Source: Acanthaster planci
Taxonomy: Eukaryota; Echinodermata; Asteroidea; Valvatida; Acanthasteridae
Reading direction: 5' to 3'
DNA length: 33,921 bases
Assembly: GCF_001949145.1 (NCBI RefSeq)
Contig: NW_019091495.1
Coordinates: 1,084,340-1,118,260 of the forward strand
The notes under the pieces are model-generated. The model ran no database searches. It was given only the letters and a program-made list of their open reading frames with translations, and was not told the DNA's origin. Below, piece after piece: positions 24,298 through 33,921 of the stretch (positions are counted from its first letter, which is position 1; every line of letters starts with the position of its first letter). The translations under genes were made by a program, and so were the position numbers.

Positions 24298-24324
24298 TGT
24301 GAATGAATGAAAATGAATGAATCA
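24298..24324 (+). repeat. GAAT simple repeat
   Basis: Imperfect tandem GAAT/GAATGA units of about 27 bases directly before the foldback element. Such short tails often mark the 3' end of a non-LTR retroposon, but no coding part is recognisable upstream. Confidence 0.5.
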
Positions 24325-24453
24325 ATAGAGGTTTTGCGTGGTAGCCATCTTGCAGGGCGCTTCTTTTGCTCCACAGGTAAACCTCTTTCGTGCATGCCCT
24401 GTAGAACAAACGCAATGGCCTGCAAAATGGCAGCCATGCAAATCCTCTATTGA
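24322..24453. mobile_element. Foldback / MITE-like element downstream of gene E
   Basis: A 132-bp segment starting TCAATAGAGG and ending CCTCTATTGA. The inverted ends extend inward about 35 bases: GCGTGGTAGCCATCTTGCAG on the left pairs with CTGCAAAATGGCAGCCATGC on the right. No coding capacity. Target duplication not resolved because the left flank is a GAAT repeat. Confidence 0.6.
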
Positions 24454-24983
24454 GGAATGCTTGGCTTATCACTCCCTACAATGCACTTTAAATATGAATT
24501 TAAGTTATTAGTGTGCGACGACAAACGACCTTAAGAAGATGAAATGCAGTAGACTGCGTCTTCTCATCAGTTGAGTCTTTGTTGGAAGTTGTTTGGAAGT
24601 GTTTTTTTATTGGGGGGGCGGATGGGGTGGTTTTAGATTTGAACTGGAGCTAGTACTCTTGTGATTTGGTTCTTAAAGTAGACAGTAAAAATGAGGCATA
24701 GTTACTGTGTTTTCACCGTGACAAATAAGACAGTTTGATTCAGTGTTGTATATTGTATTGACAGTATTGTGTACTTCAGATTTGTAAATGACCGTCGACT
24801 TATATCAGAAGACTCAGGTCGGTGTAGAGGCTCTTTCCTCGCCTTCGTTTTCAGTCTCTGCCTGCTTTTCCTTGGAATATTTATCAAGGGTTTTCCTCCC
24901 ACCTCTATAAAACTCAACATGTCTTCACTGACTTTTTACTTCACTTCATCCTGCAACTGGCGCTAAATGCGCTGGTGAATTAA

Positions 24984-25014
24984 CAAAATAAATAATAAAA
25001 TAAATAAAATAAAT
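24984..25014 (+). repeat. A-rich AAATAAATAA tail, possible retroposon 3' end
   Basis: About 31 bases of AAATAAATAAT-type repeats directly after GCGCTAAATGCGCTGGTGAA. A non-coding 3' region ending in short A-rich tandem repeats is typical of LINE or SINE insertions. If so, a truncated element on the plus strand ends here, just 34 bases from the end of exon 5 of gene E. Confidence 0.35.
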
Positions 25015-25048
25015 CTGACAGTTAAAAAAATATCCTTGCCAGTTTTAC

Positions 25049-28000
25049 CTGTCCACAAACACTCGGCACGGTGAAAAATTTGCCGGGGTCGCTGATTCCA
25101 CTAATGTAGTTTACATAGCCGTTGATGGAAAGCGTTGGAACTAGAAATAAAAAAGTGTGACCGAAATAAAAAAAGTGTGACAGACAAAATAACATTGTAC
25201 TGTTAATGCAGGGATTCCATTCAGAAAAATCGGTTTGGACAATAGATAACCCCCATATTGCGACCAACAAGTATACCTCCGAAATTCCTCCTTCTTGAGT
25301 AAATTCCAAAATACATTTTCGAGCAATTCTTATGCGGTGCTATTTAAGTACCCAACAAAGACAATTAACTTCTACGGTACGTCCAATATTGTTCTGGTAC
25401 CCCACATTGCAAGGAATCATAAACACACGTACGTAGATGTATTTCCATCTTAGAAGGATCTGGTATTGTTTCTGGTTACATACCATTATTATTTTGTCCC
25501 TGCTGGACAAGGCTGATGGGCACACATTCTTCCTGGGAAACAGTTATGGTAACGTTGCCTACGAAGTCTCCCTTGGGCTGGTAATACTGGAAAATATCCA
25601 CGTTCAACTGATGGTTACCATAGTAACTTGAGCCCAAATAGGCTGCACTATCTATATATAAAAGATGTCGTTGAGAATTTAACAACAATCAGAAAAACAT
25701 TTGTTTAGACACCTGATTAGATATATTTAATTGTCATAGATATGATCAAAAGACATAAAGTATGCCGGAAAAGGTGCAATTTTATGAATTTTCCTATGAT
25801 GATCAAGTGACATGCAAAAATTATGTAAAATGTACGAATGCACTACTGACATTTTCGGAGGAAAACCACCCATAACTATTTCAGGGAAAACCCACAGACT
25901 CATGTAGGCATTGAAAATCCAATCCACTTGTGAACCGAGCAGGATTCGAACTCAGGCCCCAAGAGGTGGAAGGCGAGGAAATAAACATTAGGGCCTATAT
26001 TGTAGCTCTCGCAAAGAAAAATCAAGATTGACGCGCATACTTGATTATCGATGCGCGCGACCAGAGACGAGAGACTTGGGGGGGGGAGCGTACCATAGGT
26101 GTTCACAAAAGAACATAAAACAATAGAACATTATGCATGCACACTTACACCACCTGGTTTCAAGTCAAATCACGCCACAGATCTTACCAGGAATGCTGTG
26201 TGTCATATTGGTCCCCGGAGGCAGATGATGGACGAGGCAGACAGAAATTTGAGGTAAGATTTGAATTTCATATTCAATTTCCTGATGATTGAAAAGGTCA
26301 AACGAAAAAGGTTTCAAGGTTACAAAAATCTGGAAAGGTATGTAAAAGTTAAAAGACAAAAAGGAAATATTACATGACAATTAACAACGTACAAATCATA
26401 ATACAGATGCTTTTTCATCTTCCATTTTTATCGTTTTGTTTCTGGACCAATTTGCTGCCTATAAAGACACAAATGACCAATTAAAACACGTCTCTCCCGT
26501 CTGTTTGGATTCCCCCCTTTAGCCCCCCTGCACTCCACCCATTGTTTTTTAAACACCTGTATCTGCCGCTGAGTTGCTGTGATTTCTGAAACATGCCAGA
26601 GTCAAAGTACAGCTTCTCACAACTTCCTACACTCTAAACCTAAATTGAAATTATATGCCTGTAATGAAAAACTACACGATGTCCGCTTCTTGGAAACCAA
26701 AATCCCAGTTGACCTGCGTGTTTGGCATAATAAAAGGGAGATTAGGTTTATGCACACACGGCTGAGAACGTACAGTGATGACCATCCCTCGTAGAGTGGA
26801 AACATTTTCCTAACTCTGCAAACGTCTTTCGCGGGAGTAATGGAAACCAACACTAAAATCAAGTTTTGACATGTGTCTGTCCTTTCAATGAAACGTTGAA
26901 AAAACATTGCACAAAAGATAATGAAAGTAACGTGACTATAACATTTTCACTTCTCATTACGATGTATAAGGGTTAATTTGGCCATAACTGTTTTAATTGA
27001 GGTATGTTTTTTGCTTGTTGAGCGTATGACTTTTGAGGTAAAATTGCGCCCCCATCAGTTGAGGAGGTCGAATTCCGATCACTCTACGTCCAATAACTTT
27101 TTTTTACCTTATTGTAGTCAAAGATGTTCTGGTATTTGGTTTGCTGTCCCATGTTTTCTTTGTAAGCGATTGTAGCCAAACGCTTGTTAGTGTAGTCGAA
27201 CGCGTATTGATGAACTGCATTTGTGACTGAGCCTTGGCCTCCCATAACTGTTCCGGTCAGTGTGCCTGAAAAAAAAAACAGTTTCTTCAACATAATATTT
27301 CTGACAGCATTCTGTCTGTCGTAGCAATCAAACAAAACCGATGTCATAATATCAAATGAGCAAACGAAAACACATCCTACTTCCTGCCATGGATACTGAG
27401 GCTCGGTCATTTTCACATTGCCTTCTATCAAAAGAAAAGCGGGTCGGGGGCATTTGGTAAAGTTTTTAAGGGAAATGAGAGGAAAGCAAGTTTCCATTTC
27501 CTTTCCCTCTAAAAGTGTGTCCAAATTAACCCTTTTCTATCCACGATTTACAAATTTAGCCCCCCCCCCGTCCGAAAGCATGTGGGCCCCGATAAATTGG
27601 TTGCGGATCCGTAGGCCTAGTCTACATCAGAATGTCCTGACACCGACTTTGAGGATGCATTTTCATAATCTTTCATCAGCAAAGTTGTAGGTTTTTTTGG
27701 GGGGGCAGAGTCGTGTAACTAAGAACACGATGCAAACCATAAATACCCAGTTTTTGCGTGGCAACCACTGATGATGAATTGACAGTCAAGTTATACCCCT
27801 CTCGCTGTTCACATTTCTAGCTGCTCTGACATTTTCCCCACCATGGGTCGGCAGTTTTCAGGTCACAACCCTTCCCTTCACAATATAAAACTCTCCGCCA
27901 CTGTGTCATTCGCTAATAGGCTGAACCTGCAGCTTAGCATCATTTTCCACTGTTTACATTACAAGAAAAATGTCGTTTTGAAATGATCACGTGTATTATC

Positions 28001-28139
28001 AATGCAGATTTCATGAGGCTTTCCGTAATACTCTGTACTTACCCACACTACCCTCAAACTGGTTAGGAAAGCAACACTTTTTCTGAGCATAGCTTGTTGC
28101 CACGGCAACCAGCAGCAGAAGCAGCAATGATTTATCCAT
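25049..28139 (-). CDS. Ependymin-related protein gene E, exons 1-5 (last exon not found)
   Basis: Predicted secreted ependymin-related protein, at least 203 aa. Exons: 28139-28043, 27265-27108, 26281-26188, 25651-25484, 25140-25049; all observed introns GT-AG with phases 1-0-1-1. Exon 1 gives signal MDKSLLLLLLVAVATSYA then QKKCCFPNQFEGSV. Exon 2 has GTLTGTVMGGQGSV and HQYAFDYTNKRLATIAYK, ending IFDYNK. Exon 3 starts EIEYEIQILPQISVC and ends PPGTNMTHSIPG. The second cysteine of this exon, present in B, C, F and even in pseudogene D, is serine here (AGC). Exon 4 has YLGSSYYGNHQLNVDIF, a GNVT sequon and QEECVP. Exon 5 has NGYVNYISGISDPGKFFTVP and SVCGQ. No typical exon 6 was found. Reading into the intron gives VKLARIFF and a stop at 25024-25022, so the gene may end there (211 aa), or the last exon is displaced. 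Confidence 0.85.
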
Positions 28140-28814
28140 TTTGACTGTTTACCAATAACACAATAGGGAAGAATGACCAAGTTGGAGAAGGTTTGAAATT
28201 CAAGACGACATCAGAGCGAAGCCAACTGTGAAGAAGGGGGTAAGTAAACGATCACACGATGATTATTATTAGGTCCTGCATGGTGTGCGTGACTATACAC
28301 GTGGTTTCTGGGTCAATGAGACAGTACATATTTGGGGGTTATGGTTGTTGTACTATGATCAAGTGCTTCACCTTGACCAAAGAGTTCCCAGTCTTGTGCT
28401 AGACATGGAGTTGTTTATAGAGTTTAACCTGATGCAATTGACCCTATCGCGCGCACGTGACAATTCTCAGTGCGTATACTCATCCCCCTCATAAAATGAA
28501 AATGAAACAGGAAATCCAAATAAAAACAGCTTTTTCCCTGTACTTTTTTCTTAAGTTGTGGGTTTAACTCTTCAGAAACGAAAGTATACTTTGAATCCAG
28601 TGAGGACTTTGACTGTCTGTTCGAGTCTTGTGACTTCTGTGTGAGGCTTTTTAGCTGTACCAAGTGGTACCACCTCATGTGTTTGTGTTTATACGTGACA
28701 CCGATTTTTCTTGTCCAAACCAAACCGAGAGCAAACCAAATATGTTTATCGCTGCAAATGACGTGTTCATATTATAACCTCTAAGAGGCTGGCTTTTTCG
28801 TACTATCTCACGGT

Positions 28815-29223
28815 CGGGAGTTGGGGTTCCGCCCCTATATGAAGTCAAAATTGTCCAATGTCTGATCTGTTTCACCAAGTTAGTTCCAACATGATTGCCA
28901 GACATAACTGGAACATCCATGTAGGTTCGGGAGTTGGGGTTTCGCCCCTATATGAAGTCATAATTGTCCAATGTCTGATCTGTTTCACCAAGTTAGTTCC
29001 AACATGATTGCCAGACATAACTGGAACATCCATGTAGGTTCGGGAGTTGGGAGTTCCACCCGTATATGAAGTCATAACTGTTTGATGTCTGATGTGTTTG
29101 AAATTTAGCTGACCTGTTTCGGTAGGCCTAAAGTGGTAGCATCGCAAGAATGGTACGTTTGATTTTCACCAAATCGGTGCCAACATGATTGCCAGATATA
29201 ACTTAAGTTTTCATGTAGGCACA
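28815..29223. repeat. 113-bp tandem repeat, about three copies
   Basis: Units start with CGGGAGTTGG at 28815, 28928 and 29041, giving an exact 113-base period. Copies 1 and 2 differ at only a few positions. Copy 3 diverges and appears split: its first half ends near 29100, and the second half (from about 29158, with CCAACATGATTGCCAGATAT) follows after about 55 unrelated bases. Because 113 is not a multiple of three, open frames across it shift at each unit, so it is not protein coding. Confidence 0.85.
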
Positions 29224-29651
29224 GCGCAGAAAAAAACAATCATTTCAATTCAACGGAGGTGTTGGGGGCATAGGTCAAACAAAAATTAAAATCGTGATTT
29301 TTTTTGGGGGGGGGTGCATGCGCACCCACACTACCAAACAAAACAGGTGGCACAGCAACTCGTGTACCAGACTGATTAGATCGGACTTTGTCTAAGCTGT
29401 CTAGTCACAGGTTGGCCTGGAAAACTTTTGAAAAATCAGACTAAAGGTCTGGGAAATATTGTCAGAACTAGGAATGTAAAGCAGAAATGATATCACTGTG
29501 GTTAAATTTGTCATTTTGTAAAACTTCTTGATTGTAAGTATCAAAGGGATGAGTGGGGATTGATGGAGAGATGGTTGATGAAAGCGGTTACACATAACTA
29601 AGAATCTTATCAGTCCAACTGAAGCAAATAATGATACAGTAATACTTTCCA

Positions 29652-29657
29652 TTTATT
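29652..29657 (-). terminator. Candidate poly(A) signal AATAAA of gene F
   Basis: AATAAA on the minus strand about 325 nt past the stop codon of gene F. Distance is acceptable for a 3' UTR, but the hexamer is common in AT-rich DNA. Confidence 0.22.
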
Positions 29658-29980
29658 TCAAAATCATGACGACGATTTGTTTTTATTCCAAACCACGCAC
29701 GGCGACGCAAAAGCAGTTTCTTTAAGATTTCTCTTGAATCAACATGAGGTTGGAATAGGGAAACTGGCCTCAGCGACAGTTCCAATAATTTTTCTTAAGC
29801 CACCGCACTTGAACTATTATCCATCTTTTGAACAACATTTTGCAAACTGTAAGCTTGGAAACAAAATGTGACAAAAAAGAAGGGGAAAGGTGGTAGCGCT
29901 TTGAAAAGAGCCTACAAACAAATGTGTCAAAGGTAACATGCACCATGTCCGTGATGATGAACCAGTACGCAATGACATTC

Positions 29981-32900
29981 TCACAATATCCTGACAAAAG
30001 GTGTGACGTACCGCGTAGTCTCGTTACTGAATGACTGCAATAGAAAACGGACAATTCACAAGCCTTAAAATCAAAATAGAATTTGATTCATCTAATATAT
30101 TTATCGTCCTCTCATCATATTACAATACTGAGATCACAATGCACATACTGAAAACTAAATATTGAAGATAATGCATTATTTTACATATGTAGTATCACGC
30201 GCCTATACACAGTTTCGCTTGTTAGCTCTTCAAGACAGAGTTACCTTAGGACAAAGGTCAGGCACGGTGAAATACTTGGATGGGTCTCTGATACCATTGG
30301 TGTAGTTCGAAAAGCTGTCAACAAAAAGTGTAGGGACTGGAAAAGGAAAAAAACACAAAGGAACAAGTTCATGAATAGGTTTTTTTTCTTCATATTTGCT
30401 ACTGCTATATACGCAAGCAGGTAACTGTAAGCGCGAAACCTCGTATTTTATCACATGGCCTAAAGGTCAAGACAGGTCAAGTCAAGGATCTTTATTACGT
30501 CCCGCATTAGTAACTAAACTGCCCGCATCTAGAATTAGTACTAAACCGGCTACGTATACAGTGACAGGATAATACAATTACAGTTAAAACTGTTACAAAT
30601 TCCTTAAACTGTATAAAAAAATATAAACTATATAAAATATTGGTCCGTCAAGAACGATGGGACGTGTGAATTTATAGTGATTTATGGGCGCCGTTTATAC
30701 ATTTTGCGGCGATCCATTGACAGAGATCTGAATACTTTCAGGGATTTGGGTCAATCACACTTTACATAATGTAGCACGTCAAAGAATTGCCTCCCTTAAA
30801 ACAACACGAATTCTGTTAAAGCTTTAGATCTCAGGTTTTAATAGAGGAACGTGCGATGAATGAAACTGCTTTTGTTACATGTCAGGTGTTTGTTGACAGG
30901 ACGTTGTAAAGCTACAAATGTTAACAATACTTGGAGAACTAGAGACTTGAAATCGATGAATGGCACTTCGATCATTTTGTTTTTAATATTGAATTCGGTA
31001 CTATCTTACCATCATAAAGTTGGCCTGTGACTACGGAATTGAAAGGGATGCATTCACCCTTAGTGACGGACAGGGTGATATTGCCAGCTAATGGTTCTGT
31101 TTGTGAGGAGAACTTGAAGACATCGACGTTGATCTGGCGATCGCCATAATATAAGGAACCCGTATAGATTGCATCATCTAAAACAAAAGAGGAAGACGGA
31201 AATGAAGAAGTCTTTGGGATGAATAATCCGAGCGATGCGATTCCTCAATGTAGCGCGAATCATACTGAGGCATGGAAGTGATATTCTGTTCGATGAAAAA
31301 AAGAAAAGAAAAACAAAAACAAATTGGAAAAATTGTGGTCATTGAAGCCGTGTCTCACAGAATCGCACTGAACTAACCATTCCAGAAGTAGGTGCTTTGT
31401 CTATGAGAGAGGCTTTATTTTGGAGCTTATTTGCAAGGGCAACTATCCCCATTCTAATTTCATTACATATTGTCCAGGACCTGGGGTGCCAGGGCGCCCT
31501 TTTTCCAGCCAGATAACCAGACTCAGGCGCTTGTCGTTGTGGGCGAAACTGTGCACAGAGCTCGGGGCAAACGATGAAATCGCAGACGCGCGGAACAGTA
31601 GGCTGTCTGCTGTAATAAGATTGCTAACCTGGAATACAGTGCAGCATTGTGGCCTGTGGTGGAAGTTTTCCCTTCGAGCAGGCTGAAACAATCGATGCAA
31701 TCTGGATGATGTATTCGACACCCTGGATGAGTCCAGATTAAAAAAAAGTGAAAAATATTGCAGGATGACCCTACGCCTCTAAGGAGGATTTCATCCGAGA
31801 CGAATGAACGACATCAGACAATACAGATTTAAAAAGTCATGCAGAGGAATGAAATTATTTTAATCGGGACAAATTTCATGTTAACTTCGTTACAAGTGGA
31901 AATAGAACTTTCCGTTTTTCCTGTAGGAAATGTTCAGTTGACAATTTCACTTTGTCGACCTGTCCAGAATTGGTCCAACGACTTACTTTGGCGTAGTCCA
32001 CGATATACTGGAATTTTGTCAGTTCTCCCTGGTCTTCAATGTATGCAAATTCAGCCAGGCGTTGGTTGGTGTAATCGAAAGCCAACTGGTAGTTTGCGGA
32101 TACTGCCACACCTTTGCCAGCCGAGGTTGTGCCTACAACTTTACCTACAGTGCGACAGGAACACCCAGTCATGTTTTGCCTGAGGAAGTGGAGACGATTC
32201 TCCCAGTGGCTTCACTGAACTCTGGTACACCGTTGGATTAACAACTCCAGTCCTCAATAATTCATAGCTGATGTGTTTCCCTATCGCTTCAAGTTTTCTT
32301 CGGATTTTTATCTTCTTTTCCTCTCTTATTTGATTTTTAACTTTAAAGAGTAAAACATGTATTTTGTTTGGGGCAAATATACTGCATTCGCCAAACATCT
32401 TAAAATTTTAACGTCTGTTTTCCACTTCTCTTCTTTTCTTTTTTTCAAGGAAAGACAGGTTTGCAAATTCACACTGAGCCTACATATGAGGCCTAGTCAC
32501 TATATTGCATTCCAGCTTGCATTCGTTTTCACCTTGTGGAATTGCACACATGACCTCAAGAAATCATCATTCTTATCATTATATTAATAAATATTCATTC
32601 GATTTTAAAATATATCCGAAATTACATGTATACACTGCACCACTTTAATTTTGTAAGTTGAAAGTTGTTTCCACATTCGTTGGGCGTAATGTGAAGGACT
32701 CGCAGAGTAGCATGAAGTCAATGCAGACAATGAAAAGTTGCTTTCATACGGTGGCCCACAACTGTCACGTGCCGTGGCGCTTTTGCTTCTGCCGTGACCC
32801 TTTTGCTTTTGCCGTGAAAGTTGTGGGCCACCGTACTTTCGACATCCAAACGGCACTTTCAATGGTCTTGAGGTCAAGGGTCAAGCCGTGCACAATGCAG

Positions 32901-33281
32901 TGCAAAGACTAGTCTTGCCCAGGATATATGCAGCACTACCACCACGTTAGATCAAGTCATGCGAAATGGCACCCATGGCAGCAACAGTCGTGCGAAATTT
33001 GGAGTCCCCGATATGATTCACCGTCATAGCGCTTCTGACGAGACCATAACATCACGGGAATGTTCAAATGCAATTATCCCTGCAATCACACAAGCAAAAC
33101 TTGAACTCATCTCCTGTACACTGAGAAAGGATTAAAAACAATCGAGAATGCTGAACTAATTTCAAACATGCTTACCATCTATGGACTCAAATTGGTCAGG
33201 AAAACAACACTTCTTTGGAGCCAGAGTGGTTGCCATCGCAACCAACATCAGATTCGCGAACAGCAACGACTTCACATCCAT
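29981..33281 (-). CDS. Ependymin-related protein gene F, complete, six exons
   Basis: Predicted secreted ependymin-related protein of 223 aa. Exons: 33281-33176, 32144-31987, 31722-31629, 31177-31010, 30336-30245, 30034-29981; all introns GT-AG, phases 1-0-1-1-0. Exon 1 gives signal MDVKSLLFANLMLVAMATTLA then PKKCCFPDQFESID. Exon 2 has GKVVGTTSAGKGVAV and YQLAFDYTNQRLAEFAYIED, ending YIVDYAK. Exon 3 starts GVEYIIQIASIVSACSKG and ends ATMLHCIPG. Exon 4 has GSLYYGDRQINVDVF, a GNIT sequon and TKGECIPFN. Exon 5 has NYTNGIRDPSKYFTVPDLCP then K. Exon 6 follows acceptor ttttctattgcag and encodes SFSNETTRYVTPFVRIL then TGA. All six family cysteines are present. Exon 2 is closest to that of gene B (VVGTxSAGK shared). 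Start chosen for the signal peptide. Exon 6 is supported by phase, acceptor and length only. Confidence 0.92.
30466..30620. repeat. Possible retroposon end in intron 4 of gene F
   Basis: Short tandem GGTCAAG/GTCAAG units (30466-30486) lead into GATCTTTATTACGTCCCG, that is, on the minus strand an AATAAA-like stretch followed by a short tandem tail. This resembles the 3' end of a non-LTR retroposon on the minus strand, but no coding part is recognisable. Confidence 0.25.
32749..32833. mobile_element. 85-bp MITE-like element with TA flanks in intron 1 of gene F
   Basis: CGGTGGCCCACAACT at the left end and its perfect reverse complement AGTTGTGGGCCACCG at the right end, each bounded by TA (32747-32748 and 32834-32835), give a 17-base perfect inverted repeat including the TA. 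The interior holds two imperfect copies of CTTTTGCTTTTGCCGTGA. A TA target duplication with short inverted ends suits a Tc1/mariner-type or similar non-autonomous element. Confidence 0.6.
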
Positions 33282-33921
33282 CTTTCAATTATGGATCAAG
33301 AGGTTTTACGGAACACGTACGGCCTGGTGTTTTATCATTCCTGGACACAGTCAACAAAGCGGGAAATACACATACGATTCTGTCGAGTTACGAAGTGCAA
33401 AGAACGAACAGACCTTGTAATCAATGCACATTGATGGAACAATGCATCGGTGCGAGCAGCCATGAACATGACCTCTGACCTTCAGACAGAATATGCTGTT
33501 AAAGGCACTGACTATGACTCCAAAATTATGCAGTGTCTTGGAACCTAGGCTTTTACATTTTACACTTAACTCGCCTGTCCGTCTTTCTTCCGACCAAATA
33601 GTGTAGCAGAACACATTTATATAAACAAATATCGATCACTAAATCTTTTAGGATGAACTATTTTTTGGCATTTTTTATTATGCACTTGCAATCATCGTCA
33701 TTGCAAATCACAAGGGAGTTGAAAAAGCTATTTGATACAATCATGGTTCTTTGGTCCAAAATGCATTCAACAATAAACTTACAAACACTCTCAGTTCATA
33801 GGATCTTTTAAGAAATGCACAAAAAAGTTCCCAAAAATGTACATGCAAAACACAAAAGTGCTTGTGACACAAAACATTGCAGACACTTCAGGAAAAAAAC
33901 TATAATCATAAAAAATATTCA
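33282..33921. other. 5' flank of gene F
   Basis: Upstream sequence of gene F on the minus strand. A TATATAAA-like box lies far upstream (about 33617-33624, 340 bases before the start), and a weak GATAAAA lies near 33331-33337, so the promoter cannot be placed with confidence. Overlapping open frames of 79-88 codons at 33168-33614 are antisense or out-of-frame shadows of exon 1 and its flank. The rest is AT-rich with no gene seen. Confidence 0.4.

Larger units (their letters stand above)
22720..25048. other. Intergenic DNA between D and E, with repeats
   Basis: The left part (to about 22975) is the upstream flank of D and matches the flank of E at 28140-28400. The rest contains the shared repeat at 24060-24155, a GAAT simple repeat, a foldback element at 24322-24453 and a retroposon-like AAATAAATAA tail at 24984-25014. 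The last exon of gene E should lie here but was not identified with confidence. Confidence 0.45.
28140..29980. other. Intergenic DNA between genes E and F
   Basis: The first 260 bases are the 5' flank of E and match the flank of D. Next come unique DNA, the 113-bp tandem repeat (28815-29223), a poly-T/G-run patch near 29300 and AT-rich sequence up to the last exon of F. No gene recognised. Confidence 0.5.

Noticed and set aside
24702-24920. Minus-strand open frame starting LSFIEVGG as last exon of gene E
   Set aside because: Superficially like the SFLEV of gene C, but the preceding bases (gacatgttgag) lack a pyrimidine tract and the frame runs on far too long for exon 6.
28675-29147. Minus-strand frames with repeated VPVMSGNHVGTNLV motif
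   Set aside because: The repeat is a product of the 113-bp tandem array. The period is not a multiple of three, so the frame is not kept, and no gene signal is present.
29401-29448. Minus-strand candidate for the last exon of gene F (TFSLIFQKFSRPTCD)
   Set aside because: It has an acceptable acceptor, but the exon at 30034-29981 is nearer, has a better pyrimidine tract and starts SFS like gene B.

Overview
The window is eukaryotic, animal genomic DNA. It has long AT-rich non-coding stretches, many short introns with GT/GC-AG borders, TATA boxes, AATAAA-type signals and numerous small inverted-repeat elements. There is no prokaryotic gene layout. The only protein family I can recognise is the ependymin / ependymin-related (EPDR, MERP-like) family of small secreted glycoproteins. 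It occurs here as a tandem cluster, and expansion of this family is a known trait of marine invertebrates, notably echinoderms and other invertebrate deuterostomes. The species cannot be fixed from sequence alone.

Layout: gene A (+ strand, only its last two exons, 1371-2195); gene B (+, complete, six exons, 5247-11573, 220 aa); gene C (-, complete, six exons, 14683-18346, 214 aa); locus D (-, pseudogene with relics of exons 1-4, 20174-22719); gene E (-, exons 1-5, 25049-28139, last exon not found); gene F (-, complete, six exons, 29981-33281, 223 aa). A and B point right and C to F point left, so B and C converge on an intergenic stretch of about 3 kb.

All copies share one gene plan. Exon 1 holds the signal peptide and a KKCC(F/Y)P motif. 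Exon 2 (always 158 nt) holds a QxAFDYTN-R-A core ending in DY. Exon 3 holds a C...C(V/I)PG motif. Exon 4 (usually 168 nt) holds Y-G---NVD...GECIP. Exon 5 (always 92 nt) holds G-(V/F)NY--GI-DP-(K/R)(Y/F)FTVP--C. Exon 6 is a short unconserved tail. Intron phases are 1-0-1-1-0 in every complete copy. D is a degenerate duplicate of E: introns and upstream flank are still alignable, but D carries several stops, a lost splice acceptor and no exon 5.

The non-coding DNA holds several small foldback or terminal-inverted-repeat elements. One 455-bp element in intron 1 of gene B has long inverted ends and a perfect 9-bp target duplication, the hallmark of Mutator-like transposons. An 85-bp element in intron 1 of gene F is flanked by TA. 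There is also a 113-bp tandem repeat between E and F. No rRNA, tRNA or CRISPR array was seen. I found no wholly new type of system. The interest lies in the tandem birth-and-death of the EPDR genes, their interchangeable C-terminal exons and the inserted elements.
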